64,000 nt of DNA from a virus. Positions 20,803 through 29,176 of the stretch are shown piece after piece. Numbering within the stretch: position 1 is the stretch's first letter; every line of letters begins with the position of its first letter. The DNA lies in the IMG/VR virus record IMGVR_UViG_3300021579_000001, positions 1-64,000 of that record, one strand, 5' to 3'. A program made the position numbers and the translations under genes. The notes beneath the pieces are model-generated. The model ran no database searches and had not been told where the DNA came from. It was given only the letters and a program-made list of their open reading frames with translations.

Positions 20803-23094
20803 TTATCCTTTTGGAAATGTTGCCTTTAGTTCTTCAAAGTTGTTAGGAATAGCTACGCGCTGTCCTTTTAGGTACTTCTCAGGATTCTTTTTAGCTTGGC
20901 TGTTATTCCATGCTTGGTTAGCTGCAGCAGCTTTCTCAGAAGTTTCCTGAGTGATGAGTCGGTGTGAGTATGCCCAGGTCTTGTGAGCTTTAGTGCCTTT
21001 TCTAGGCTCAGCACCAAGGGCGGCTCTACGAGTCTGCCCTTCTGCCAAAGCCGCATCAACTGCGGTTCTAACGCCAGGGTTTGCTAGGTGGAAGTGAGTG
21101 TGAGCTGCTGCCTGAATAGCTGCAGTGCGCTCTTCCTCAGGAGTTAGGCTACCAGTTGGGATGTTAGATGGAGTGCTGGCTGGGTTGTGAGTGGTGTAAC
21201 GTTTAGTGCCAGCAATTTCAGTAGGTAAAGTAGAAATTCTACCTTCATCGGTAGTAACCGTCTGACCACTTGGGCTACGTTCAACGTCCTCTGGGTGAAT
21301 GAGGTTGTACGCGCTAGAGGCTAGCCCAGCTCCAAACTCTGAAGTTCTGGTAGCTTTAGGGGCCACAGGAGCAAACCCACCACGCTCACGGATTTGGCTT
21401 TCAAGAACAGCTTTAGCAGCAGGGTTGCTGTCATAGTCAATAGGCTTCTTCGAATCAGCATCATACCCAAACTTAGACCGCTGGATTTCCGCAGCCTGCT
21501 CAAGCGCATTCCCCCTTCTACCTGCCTTGCTGGCGTTGATTCCAATTTGCGCGTGAAGCTCTTGGCGGGCTTTAGCAGCAGTTTCTTCTGCAGAAAGAGC
21601 TGGAACTCCTTGAGTAGAACCAGATGAGGCACCTTGTTGGGCTGCTCGTTCGCGTTGAACTGACTCGGAACGAGCAGTTTGCTCCGCTATCGCTGCACGG
21701 ATTCTCTCACTCTGCGCAGCTTGGAACCCTGGACGGGCAGCTTCACGAGCAGCGTTTGCTTCATCTGCCGTTTTCTGCTGTTTAGCGGTCAAAGGCTTAG
21801 GGTTAATTCTCTCTTGTACCAATGGGTGAGTAATAGGCAACCCTGGAGTAGAAGTATCCGCCTGCACCCTCAATGGGTTCTCGCTAACAATCGACGCCAT
21901 CTTAGGGAGGTTTGATGAACGATTGCCTCGCTTGAAAGCCTGTCGAGTTATGTCATAGGCAGAAATAGCCTCCATACCTTTAGCAAGGTCCAGTTTATTA
22001 GGAACCCCACCGTTAAGGTCTGAGTCAACTTGTCCAATGATTCCTGAGCCTGGCTTACCTTTACTAGAGGCTTTGCCCACAATGTTAGAAATTAAGTCAG
22101 CTCCATTAGCTGCCTTAAAGTCTGGGTGGTGGTCTTCCAAGGTATTGGCTGCGGACTTAATGCTTTCAGAAGCTTGGCGCAAGTGGGTAACTAGGCCTGG
22201 AGAGCTTGTGTCGTACTTGCTATCTGCTGGCGCACCTCTTCTAGTGCTTCTCAAGTTTGATGGGTCCATAGCTGGTCCATCGTTAAATCTTCCCTCTAGG
22301 TAAGCGATACCCGCATTACCGATAGAGTTATTGGCTCTGCGTAGGTGACCGCGCAAAGTGGCGTATTCTGCGCTGTTTCCTTTAGGGTCCAACTCATTTA
22401 GGTGGTTTTCCAAAAGGTCGTGCAAAGCTCCGAGTGAGGCCATAGGGTCTGAGCTTAAGCGCTTGTGGTTAGGACCAGTGTACATCTCTGTTACAGGAGC
22501 GAGGCCTGGTCTATCGGCAACTTTTTTGCCAAGCCAGCTCTGTTCACTTACGTTCCAGTGACCCTGACTGTTGTCAACAGGAGCAGCATCTTCAGCCTTT
22601 TTCTTTTTTATGTAGCCTTGAGCTCTAGAGCCACCATAGTTTTGTGCACTTTTAGCACTTTCGTAGTGAGCCTGCTCTTCTTCAGGGGTCGAAGCATACT
22701 CGGCAAATGTTCCTGCTCTGCGGTGGTCTTCAATCTCGTCATCAGACATGCCTCTGAACTGTTTAAAAAACTTTGCTTTAGCGTTCTTAGTAGTTTGTTC
22801 GTTAGTACTCTTGGTAAACTTTTTTCCACCTAAAGGAACTTGAACACCGCTACCAAAACTAGCCCCAGCACCTTGTAGAGTCTTAACAACTGACCTTACA
22901 GTTGTGTCCTTTACTCGTGAAACTGTGCCATCGGCATTGCGCTTGGCAGTGACTGGCTTTGAGCTTTGGCCCAGAATAGCCGTAGTTGCTTCTACTTTTT
23001 TAGATTTTGGGCGTGAACGCTTTAGCCCGTCAATGATGGCCTTGTCTTCTTTAGGGTTTACATCGCCTTCGCGGTTGAAATCTTCAGCAGCCAT
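20803..23094 (-). CDS. Large helical, low-complexity protein, unknown function
   Basis: 763 residues, hydrophilic, rich in Ala, Gly, Ser, Lys and Glu, with no signal peptide or membrane segment. A helical domain around 215-330 (LHDLLENHLNELDPKG onward) resembles part of the protein at 23305-25005. The second half is Ala/Glu/Arg-rich and probably disordered. Its start overlaps the end of the zinc-ribbon gene by one base. No enzyme motif. Candidate virion or ejected protein by size and position only. Confidence 0.65.
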   Translation of the reverse strand: MAAEDFNREGDVNPKEDKAIIDGLKRSRPKSKKVEATTAILGQSSKPVTAKRNADGTVSRVKDTTVRSVVKTLQGAGASFGSGVQVPLGGKKFTKSTNEQTTKNAKAKFFKQFRGMSDDEIEDHRRAGTFAEYASTPEEEQAHYESAKSAQNYGGSRAQGYIKKKKAEDAAPVDNSQGHWNVSEQSWLGKKVADRPGLAPVTEMYTGPNHKRLSSDPMASLGALHDLLENHLNELDPKGNSAEYATLRGHLRRANNSIGNAGIAYLEGRFNDGPAMDPSNLRSTRRGAPADSKYDTSSPGLVTHLRQASESIKSAANTLEDHHPDFKAANGADLISNIVGKASSKGKPGSGIIGQVDSDLNGGVPNKLDLAKGMEAISAYDITRQAFKRGNRSSNLPKMASIVSENPLRVQADTSTPGLPITHPLVQERINPKPLTAKQQKTADEANAAREAARPGFQAAQSERIRAAIAEQTARSESVQRERAAQQGASSGSTQGVPALSAEETAAKARQELHAQIGINASKAGRRGNALEQAAEIQRSKFGYDADSKKPIDYDSNPAAKAVLESQIRERGGFAPVAPKATRTSEFGAGLASSAYNLIHPEDVERSPSGQTVTTDEGRISTLPTEIAGTKRYTTHNPASTPSNIPTGSLTPEEERTAAIQAAAHTHFHLANPGVRTAVDAALAEGQTRRAALGAEPRKGTKAHKTWAYSHRLITQETSEKAAAANQAWNNSQAKKNPEKYLKGQRVAIPNNFEELKATFPKG

Positions 23095-23312
23095 TAGACC
23101 ATTTTTCCTTTAACTCTTTTAGCTCTACGGGAATCCCCACATGGAGGGCACAGACCTAGGGTGCTGTACATAAATTCTGTAGGGTTCATGATGATGCCAC
23201 ACTGTGGGCACATCCTACTGCCTCTATACATAGTACCATTTGTATTGGCTACATTTTTGGCAATCTTAAACGCCTGTAACTCTAGGGTCTCTGCCCCATC
23301 ACCATCAAACAT
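23094..23312 (-). CDS. Small zinc-ribbon protein
   Basis: 72 residues from ATG 23312 (AAGGG upstream); the open frame continues to 23381 inside the previous gene. CPQC and CPPC, 20 residues apart, form a zinc ribbon, and the tail is basic (RRAKRVKGKMV). It overlaps the gene at 23305 by eight bases. Confidence 0.65.
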   Translation of the reverse strand: MFDGDGAETLELQAFKIAKNVANTNGTMYRGSRMCPQCGIIMNPTEFMYSTLGLCPPCGDSRRAKRVKGKMV

Positions 23313-25005
23313 TTCTACCCTTAGGTTTACGAGTACGTTTAGGCTTAGGCTTAGCTTCCTCAGCGTTGCGCTCACGAGCACTGGGGGCAGAAACTTGAGC
23401 GTTGTACTCGTCGTAAGCCGCTTTTTGCGCGTCAGTCATACCAGGCTTAGTGCGGCCTAGTCGTTCCATAACCTGAGCGCGACGCTCTTCACGAGTGCCC
23501 GAAATGGCGGGCTTTACGTCTGCAGCTGAGTTTGAAGGCACCGCTGTAGCTCGGCCTCTCTCAGTTTCAACAGGAATTCCCACGCGAACTAGGGTACCGT
23601 TTACTCGTCTATACGCAGGTTTGCCATCAGCGGTTACCTGCTCTTCAAAAGGAATTTTGACAGGCTTGTTACTGCTCACAGATACAGGCTCCGAGGCCAT
23701 TTCACCGCTATTAAATCTACTTCTAGAAGGCTTACCAGAGGTTTCCCCACTGCTCCACCCGCCACGCATAGCGTCTTCATTGATGGTTCGCCCTGTCTGG
23801 GCTTCCTTCATGTACTTTCTAATCTTTAGATAGTCTTGGTGTTGCTTAGATGCTTCGGGGTGCGCTGCTAGCCAGTCTTTATCCGCGGTGTCACTGAGCG
23901 CGTATTGACGCAAAGCTGCAGGCGAACCAGCTCGAGCACGAGGGTTACCAATCCAGACATGCCCAGGTTTTGACAACCCTCCTTGAGGGTGGTCTTCTTG
24001 AACACTTCCATAGTCGTTCTTGACTACGCCCATGTCACCTAGGTTATCGGCAACCTGAGTGATTCCCTGCTTTGAAACTCCAGAAGGTAGAACTCCTAGT
24101 TTTCCTAGAGGGGTTCGTGAAAGTCTAGTGAGCTCTCGGGTTAGGTGAGACGCAGCACGACGAATGTGGCTAGCTGCTAGGTCTGTGTTTGAGTTTGCGT
24201 TAGCTTTTTTAGCTGCAGAAAGATAGCTGTCTGCTTCTACAAGGTCATTACCAGAAACGTCAGGTCTGCCACCCGATGTACGCCCATTGTTGGTTAGCTC
24301 TAGAGCATCCACAAGGTTTTTCACATGGGCAGCATGAGGCTTGCCAATAACTGCGCCAAGAGTTCTTGCTTGGGTGACGTGGTGCGCAATTTCTCTATTA
24401 GCAATGCCAACTCTGTCTGAGATGTGCTGTCTAATGGCAGCGTGGGCAGCTGTTAGCGCAGCAATAGCTTCAGTAGTACCTGTCTGCTTAAATGATGCAG
24501 GCTCTCCAGAACCCTCTACTCCTGCTCTTGCTACAGAAATTTTATCAGAGATTAGTTGCTTCTGTTCCGCTGCAAGGTGCTTGTCACTAGGCCCAGCAGA
24601 TTCTGCTGCGTTTCCGATAACTACGTCTTCTTTTACTGCGGCTCTTCTGTTTCGGTAGCCTGCTACGGCAGGAATCGCAGCATCTCCAGAGGTTCTGCGA
24701 CTTGGTGAAGAAGGCGTTTCACCACTAATGGTTAGCCTAGGGTTGCTACCCGCAATAGACAGCCCCTCTAAGTGGGTGTTCTGTTGACGTGGAGTTAGAG
24801 AGGCGAACTCGTCAGCAGTAATGTATGGGGTACCGATACGCTGGGTTACCTGAGGGTAAATCTTTTGCATGTGAGCAATTTGGTCACCTCTGGAAAGGCC
24901 ACCAAACTCTTCTTGAGTAATTTTTGGGTCACCAATACGTGAGGCATCTACTGCACCTGTGTGTTTGCTAACAGTGCCCTTAAAGACGTCTGAATTGCCT
25001 GCCAT
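23305..25005 (-). CDS. Large low-complexity protein with N-terminal tandem repeat
   Basis: 566 residues. A 33-residue period is repeated near the start: RIGDPKITQEEFGGLSRGDQ (23-42) and RIGTPYITADEFASLTPRQQ (56-75). A helical segment (about 170-310) resembles part of the protein at 20803-23094. The C-terminus is strongly basic (KPKPKRTRKPKGRNV). No enzymatic motif. Possibly a DNA- or capsid-associated protein. Confidence 0.65.
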   Translation of the reverse strand: MAGNSDVFKGTVSKHTGAVDASRIGDPKITQEEFGGLSRGDQIAHMQKIYPQVTQRIGTPYITADEFASLTPRQQNTHLEGLSIAGSNPRLTISGETPSSPSRRTSGDAAIPAVAGYRNRRAAVKEDVVIGNAAESAGPSDKHLAAEQKQLISDKISVARAGVEGSGEPASFKQTGTTEAIAALTAAHAAIRQHISDRVGIANREIAHHVTQARTLGAVIGKPHAAHVKNLVDALELTNNGRTSGGRPDVSGNDLVEADSYLSAAKKANANSNTDLAASHIRRAASHLTRELTRLSRTPLGKLGVLPSGVSKQGITQVADNLGDMGVVKNDYGSVQEDHPQGGLSKPGHVWIGNPRARAGSPAALRQYALSDTADKDWLAAHPEASKQHQDYLKIRKYMKEAQTGRTINEDAMRGGWSSGETSGKPSRSRFNSGEMASEPVSVSSNKPVKIPFEEQVTADGKPAYRRVNGTLVRVGIPVETERGRATAVPSNSAADVKPAISGTREERRAQVMERLGRTKPGMTDAQKAAYDEYNAQVSAPSARERNAEEAKPKPKRTRKPKGRNV

Positions 25006-25370
25006 TAGTCAGCTCCTAAGCTATTTCTACTGCTTCCCGAGTAGCCCGCTGGGCTTCCGCTATACCACGAGATTCGTGGTTCAGTGTACACTCGGTCTAA
25101 ACTTACGACATCGTCAATGTCTGGTTGAGTCCTAAACCCAAACCCAAATCTATCTGGAAACAAACGAATTTGAGGTAAAGGAGGTCGAACAAGTTCCTGC
25201 AGCTGGGCTCCTGGCATTGTTGCCGCTAGCAGAGCTTGCTGGGTCAGACGTTCCATGTTTGATGCCCAAGGACCATTATACGTCCATTTAGGTTGAGCTT
25301 CGCTGTAACTATCTTCTGAAGGGGTTCCAGTAACCCAAGGCTTAGTGTAGTCGTATCTTCCGTCAGTCAT
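25005..25370 (-). CDS. Protein of unknown function
   Basis: 121 residues from ATG 25370, which overlaps the upstream TAA (TAATG). Rich in Pro, Tyr, Trp and Gly (LVRPPLPQIRLFPDRFGFGF), which is common in virion proteins. No domain recognised. Confidence 0.65.
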   Translation of the reverse strand: MTDGRYDYTKPWVTGTPSEDSYSEAQPKWTYNGPWASNMERLTQQALLAATMPGAQLQELVRPPLPQIRLFPDRFGFGFRTQPDIDDVVSLDRVYTEPRISWYSGSPAGYSGSSRNSLGAD

Positions 25371-25894
25371 TATGACCACACAGGTTTTAGGTACGCCATT
25401 GCGTTAGCACGCTGAACGTTGATGGTTGTAGCGTTACCTACAGTGTTAGCTTTGCCATCGTTGACCAAATGTGGCGCAGGAACTAACCGCAAGTTTTGAC
25501 CTTGACGAGGAACTCGATATGTTCCAGAGGTTGGGTCGTACTTAGCTTTAGACTCTCTTTGAATGCCCATTTTGTCGTTGAACTCTGAAGGCCAGAAGTA
25601 CATAGATGGCTCAATGCGCTCACCTTTGTGCACTCCACGCTGGTATGACTTTTGGCCAATACGACTTTTTATTGAATCAAGGATTCGGTCGTCACGACGT
25701 GAGCGAATAGTGCCTAAGTAACCATCAGGGTATTCCGCAGAAGGTACTCGACCAGTTCCAATACGGATAGCGTCCAGTTCACCACGTGCAACAGCTCCAC
25801 CGTAACCACCTTGGTTATTGTACCCTTGCATGCCATTGCCGCCAAGGGATTGCCAGTTTTGGTTAGGGCTATAGTTGTTTACTGGACCAGCCAT
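25370..25894 (-). CDS. Gly/Asn-rich protein of unknown function
   Basis: 174 residues; N-terminus Gly/Asn/Gln-rich (NNQGGYGGAVARG), middle basic. No recognised motif. Part of the 20-26.6 kb block of related-looking hydrophilic proteins. Confidence 0.65.
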   Translation of the reverse strand: MAGPVNNYSPNQNWQSLGGNGMQGYNNQGGYGGAVARGELDAIRIGTGRVPSAEYPDGYLGTIRSRRDDRILDSIKSRIGQKSYQRGVHKGERIEPSMYFWPSEFNDKMGIQRESKAKYDPTSGTYRVPRQGQNLRLVPAPHLVNDGKANTVGNATTINVQRANAMAYLKPVWS

Positions 25895-25896
25895 TT

Positions 25897-26226
25897 TTAG
25901 TAGTCGCTTTCGCCTTCACCTGCAGGGTGTAATGGGTTTCTAGTCATGCCTGATGGACCAGATACTGGGTGGAAAGGGTTTGCGCCCATGCTACTAGACT
26001 TAGCTCCGTACAACGCAGTCGAAGTCTCAAGTCCATGAGATTGAACCTTGCCTTCATGAAGCTGCTTAGTGCTAAACACAAAGCTCTGGCTAGAAGCGTT
26101 ACCTGACTGGTAGCCTGCGCCAGAGTGAGCCCCATTGTACGGGGAAATGTCATTACTGCCAGTTACAACTGAATGGTCTGACCCAGTAACAATTCGTCTA
26201 GATACGTTCGGGTTGAAACCAGTCAC
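25897..26226 (-). CDS. Ser/Gly-rich protein of unknown function
   Basis: 109 residues, Ser/Gly/His-rich and probably disordered. Two bases from each neighbour, so clearly in the same operon. Unrecognised. Confidence 0.62.
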   Translation of the reverse strand: MTGFNPNVSRRIVTGSDHSVVTGSNDISPYNGAHSGAGYQSGNASSQSFVFSTKQLHEGKVQSHGLETSTALYGAKSSSMGANPFHPVSGPSGMTRNPLHPAGEGESDY

Positions 26227-26228
26227 GA

Positions 26229-26651
26229 TTACTGCTCTGCTAGCTGGTTTTCCTGTGTAAAGTTGTTTACGCTACCAGGAACCGCAGGGATAATGCGTGC
26301 GCTTGCCATGGTAGGACCTACGGTAGGGTCAACTACTGAGATACCTGTGTTTGGCTGGATGCGGTAAGTTGCGCCAACTCGCTCGATGTTCTGACGGTTA
26401 ACTTTGCTACCAGGGTTGGTAGGGTCACCAGCCTGGACATTGTGACGAGGAACTGGGGTGCCAGTCAAAGCAGGGGCTGCTGCAGCTGGGCCAATAGGAA
26501 CGCGTACACTGTTTGCTGCAGCTGCAGCGTCGTAGTGCTCGTCTGAGGTGTTGTGCATACGGGCCATCGATTTACCTGCCGCTTCTGTGTAAGATGATTT
26601 GATTCCTGAACGACGACGCATGCCGTGCCCAGTGCTAAATTGAGTTGCCAT
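26229..26651 (-). CDS. Ala/Pro-rich protein of unknown function
   Basis: 140 residues, Ala/Pro/Thr-rich, no cysteine. AAAGGAGCTTTT precedes the ATG. First gene of the hydrophilic block; the spacer before it (26652-26686) is too short to judge for a promoter. Confidence 0.62.
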   Translation of the reverse strand: MATQFSTGHGMRRRSGIKSSYTEAAGKSMARMHNTSDEHYDAAAAANSVRVPIGPAAAAPALTGTPVPRHNVQAGDPTNPGSKVNRQNIERVGATYRIQPNTGISVVDPTVGPTMASARIIPAVPGSVNNFTQENQLAEQ

Positions 26652-26686
26652 AAAAGCTCCTTTATCTATCTAATAGTAAGGGTTTT

Positions 26687-26980
26687 TTACTTAGCTGTAA
26701 GGTCAAAAATTATTGCGGAAATCTTGCCTTCGTGGCTTTCGATTTCAGTAAATCCAGGCTTGCATGTCAAGTCTAAACCTCTTGGGGCAACGTACCCTCT
26801 GGCAATAGCGATTGCTTTTACTGCTTGGTTTACCGCACTTGCGCCAACAGCACGTAGTTTTACCTGACGAGCGTCATAGATGGCGTGGGCGATTGCTGAT
26901 GCTACGGATTGTGGGTTAGAGCCTCCGCCTACACGCAAAAATGGTTCTTCTGTAGAGGGTACGGCAGTTATTTCAGTCAA
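26687..26980 (-). CDS. SpoVS-like (Alba-related fold) protein
   Basis: 97 residues. LRVGGGSNPQSVASAIAHAI, then GASAVNQAVKAIAIARGYV and APRGLDLTCKPGFTEI match stage V sporulation protein S almost segment by segment. SpoVS folds like the nucleic-acid-binding protein Alba; in Bacillus it affects sporulation and division, and its molecular role is unclear. In a phage it may be a DNA- or RNA-binding regulator. It lies downstream of ruvC. Confidence 0.88.
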   Translation of the reverse strand: MTEITAVPSTEEPFLRVGGGSNPQSVASAIAHAIYDARQVKLRAVGASAVNQAVKAIAIARGYVAPRGLDLTCKPGFTEIESHEGKISAIIFDLTAK

Positions 26981-26996
26981 GTTGTAGTCCTTAATA

Positions 26997-27047
26997 GTAC
27001 GGGTTATGCGCCATCCTCATACTAAGGATACAGGGTTAATCCCGTAC
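26997..27047 (-). promoter_or_regulatory. Nested stem-loops in the leader of the SpoVS-like gene
   Basis: GTACGGG (26997-27003) pairs with CCCGTAC (27041-27047), enclosing a second stem ATCCT/AGGAT (27013-27017/27025-27029). It spans the ruvC stop to the spoVS-like start. There is no T-run, so a structured leader is likelier than a terminator. Confidence 0.4.
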
Positions 27048-27632
27048 AGAATCCCTAAACTTAGGGTCAGTTAGCTTTTTAAGGATTGCCCGCTCATCTT
27101 GGTCTAGGCAGTACTCAGAAGCAATTCGAGCCAAACCATAGGCATCTGCCGCGTTGTTGTCGGTCAGCTCTACTCCATATTTTTTGTACACATTAAGCAA
27201 CATCACGTCTTTTGTGGCAGTACCTTTTCCACTAACAAACTTTTTTAGTGTCATTGGAGGAACCTGCAGGGGAGTGCGAAGTAGCTGGTTGGGGTGAGTA
27301 GGTCCGAAGACAGTAAACAGGGTGAGCTTTACTACGCCAGCGAGTTCTCCTAGAACGGTAGCTGCTTGGCTATGAAGGACTGAGCCCTCCATAGCAATGT
27401 CGTAAACATCGTTAACGTTACCTTCTAAGAAGTCAAACTTAGAAGCAACCCACTCTGAAATGTCTGCTAGTCGTTGAACGCCTCGGTAGGGGGATGAATA
27501 CACCCATGTTTCGTGATTTTCAGGACGAGCAATCTCAACTGCGGACATTGCAAACCCTGTCAGGGATTGGTCAATCCCAATCCCCACAGGTACTCCTGGG
27601 GTTAGACCACCATCAAAAACTTTTTCAGACAT
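27036..27632 (-). CDS. ruvC: RuvC-like Holliday junction resolvase
   Basis: 199 residues from ATG 27632, which overlaps the upstream gene by eight bases; the frame extends to 27662. VGIGIDQSLTG (Asp21), DIAMEGS (Glu82) and NNAADAYGLA (Asp162) supply the acidic triad of the RNase H-like RuvC fold. MTLKKFVSGKGTATKD matches the conserved RuvC loop. It cuts branched DNA before packaging or in recombination. Confidence 0.85.
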   Translation of the reverse strand: MSEKVFDGGLTPGVPVGIGIDQSLTGFAMSAVEIARPENHETWVYSSPYRGVQRLADISEWVASKFDFLEGNVNDVYDIAMEGSVLHSQAATVLGELAGVVKLTLFTVFGPTHPNQLLRTPLQVPPMTLKKFVSGKGTATKDVMLLNVYKKYGVELTDNNAADAYGLARIASEYCLDQDERAILKKLTDPKFRDSVRD

Positions 27633-28170
27633 TTTCAGGAACCTTAAGGTCAGCCATATCATGTAGCTCTGCGATGGGCACTGCGTAGTTTCCTACACCA
27701 TACGGCATCATGTGGCGAATGTCTGCGCACTCACTTCCTCGCATCCACCCAACTGCACGGAAAGCTGGGGCTTTGTACCCATCGGCAGGATTACGTCGGG
27801 TCTTTTGCTCAGGCCCACCCACGATAAGAATGTACGTTTCATCAGGGCTATCCACACCATCCTTATACCGCAAAGACCACTTAGGATATCCAGGAATGTC
27901 TTTTGTAAAAGAGTATCGCACCTCAAAACCTGGGATGTCTAGCTTGTTTTTAAAGGTGTTTACGTGTGGCTCAAAGTCATTCATGCCAAGCATACGGGCA
28001 GCCGCAATCTCAGAAGCTGCACAAATCATGTGCTGCCAAGCTTCCCAAATGTCTCCTTCACTGTAGTTACGGTTACGCTCAGGTTGACCAAGCATAGGAA
28101 GTTGACGTTCCCAGCCTACCCTTGCTGCTAGGGCCTCTTCTTCGGCAGTCAGTTGATAAATCCAGCTCAT
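27625..28170 (-). CDS. Conserved phage protein, possibly PD-(D/E)XK-like
   Basis: 181 residues. GFEVRYSF, then WSLRYKD, YILIVGG and VGWMRGSE form a spaced strand pattern I recall from many phage proteins of unknown function (E-V-R, then a Lys/Asp strand, then GW-x-G). This is compatible with a restriction-endonuclease-like core, but the catalytic set is not certain. Lies between dNMP kinase and ruvC. Confidence 0.5.
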   Translation of the reverse strand: MSWIYQLTAEEEALAARVGWERQLPMLGQPERNRNYSEGDIWEAWQHMICAASEIAAARMLGMNDFEPHVNTFKNKLDIPGFEVRYSFTKDIPGYPKWSLRYKDGVDSPDETYILIVGGPEQKTRRNPADGYKAPAFRAVGWMRGSECADIRHMMPYGVGNYAVPIAELHDMADLKVPENV

Positions 28171-28718
28171 GACCAGGCCGACATAGATGACATTAGGATG
28201 TTGACTTTTGCAGAAAGCTGGTGCAAAGTTCCACGGTTTCCGATTACGTAGTCCGCCTCATAGTTAGCGAGTTGGTGTTCAGACACGTGAGAGTTGGCTG
28301 GCCCAATGTTAGGCTTGGTTACCCTGATTATGATGCCCCCTCGGTTCTTAATAGCGGCTACTTCATGCAGAAATCGAACATCTGGAATAACTAGGTCTTT
28401 AATTCCAGAGGCGTTTTTGAAAGTCATGTCAACCCACAGGTTTTTGCCGAACATACGCTGACCAACTTCAGTTCCCATGCGCTGTAGCAGACCTCGAATC
28501 TCGGGACTTCCTGCCTTAATCTCATCCCAAGTCAAAGTGTCAATCAACTGGGAAAGGTGTGTGTGCGTACCATTGAAAGAAACAATAGGGTCTAGAGCAA
28601 CTAGTGCTTCCCTGATAGGGTCTGCAAAAGACATTTTCTGAAAGTCGTAGTCTTTAACGAGAAAGTTAGCAATGGTGTCTTTGCCACTGCGCGCAGGGCC
28701 GATAATCCCGATTAGCAT
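28167..28718 (-). CDS. Deoxynucleoside monophosphate kinase
   Basis: 183 residues. GPARSGKDT (7-15) is the P-loop. FADPIREAL, LLQRMGTEVGQRMFGKNLWV and IPDVRFLHEVAAIK are typical of the phage dNMP kinase family (T4 gp1-like), and SHVSEH resembles the lid. It phosphorylates dNMPs to dNDPs for phage DNA synthesis, complementing the RNR. ATGA overlaps on both sides. Confidence 0.88.
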   Translation of the reverse strand: MLIGIIGPARSGKDTIANFLVKDYDFQKMSFADPIREALVALDPIVSFNGTHTHLSQLIDTLTWDEIKAGSPEIRGLLQRMGTEVGQRMFGKNLWVDMTFKNASGIKDLVIPDVRFLHEVAAIKNRGGIIIRVTKPNIGPANSHVSEHQLANYEADYVIGNRGTLHQLSAKVNILMSSMSAWS

Positions 28719-29176
28719 TAGAACGCATCCTTCCTGAATGTGCGTGAGTCATTAGAGCGTCGTGTGATTTCACGGCTTACTAGCGATAGGTCACGTTCGT
28801 AGTTTTGCAAAAGCATTTCCACGAGTTTTCGATATGCGTACTTTTCTTCGTACTCAACATCTAAGTCATGAATGTCTTGGTTAGCAGCAATCTCCGCCTT
28901 GATGGCGGTGACCCTCTCGCCCTTTACCTGAGCTCCCATGCGTTTTACCATCATGGTGTTTTCTAGGTATTCCTTCTTCTTCAGCAAAGACCGCTCTTCC
29001 AGCTGGGCTAGTGTGAGCTGAGAGTTAATGTAGTCAGTCCAAGAAGTTAGGCGAGTAAACAACCCGCCAAGTTCTTCAGAGCCAATAGAGGTGATGTCTT
29101 GAGGAAGAGTTACTTGGTCGTCTTCGGGCTTAGCGAATCGTAAACCCCAACTGTTGAACTTTTCTACTGCGCTCAT
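28718..29176 (-). CDS. Coiled-coil protein, unknown function
   Basis: 152 residues from ATG 29176 (TAATG overlap with the nuclease gene); an in-frame upstream start at 29200 is inside that gene. Residues 45-140 are helical with charged heptads (LEERSLLKKKEYLEN). Tight linkage to the Cas4-like nuclease suggests a recombination accessory, which is inference. Confidence 0.65.
   Translation of the reverse strand: MSAVEKFNSWGLRFAKPEDDQVTLPQDITSIGSEELGGLFTRLTSWTDYINSQLTLAQLEERSLLKKKEYLENTMMVKRMGAQVKGERVTAIKAEIAANQDIHDLDVEYEEKYAYRKLVEMLLQNYERDLSLVSREITRRSNDSRTFRKDAF

Noticed and set aside
20590-20829. Hydrophobic Ala/Phe-rich plus-strand ORF
   Set aside because: It is the antisense of Ala/Lys/Pro codons in the histone H1-like tail, which always read as a hydrophobic pseudo-protein.
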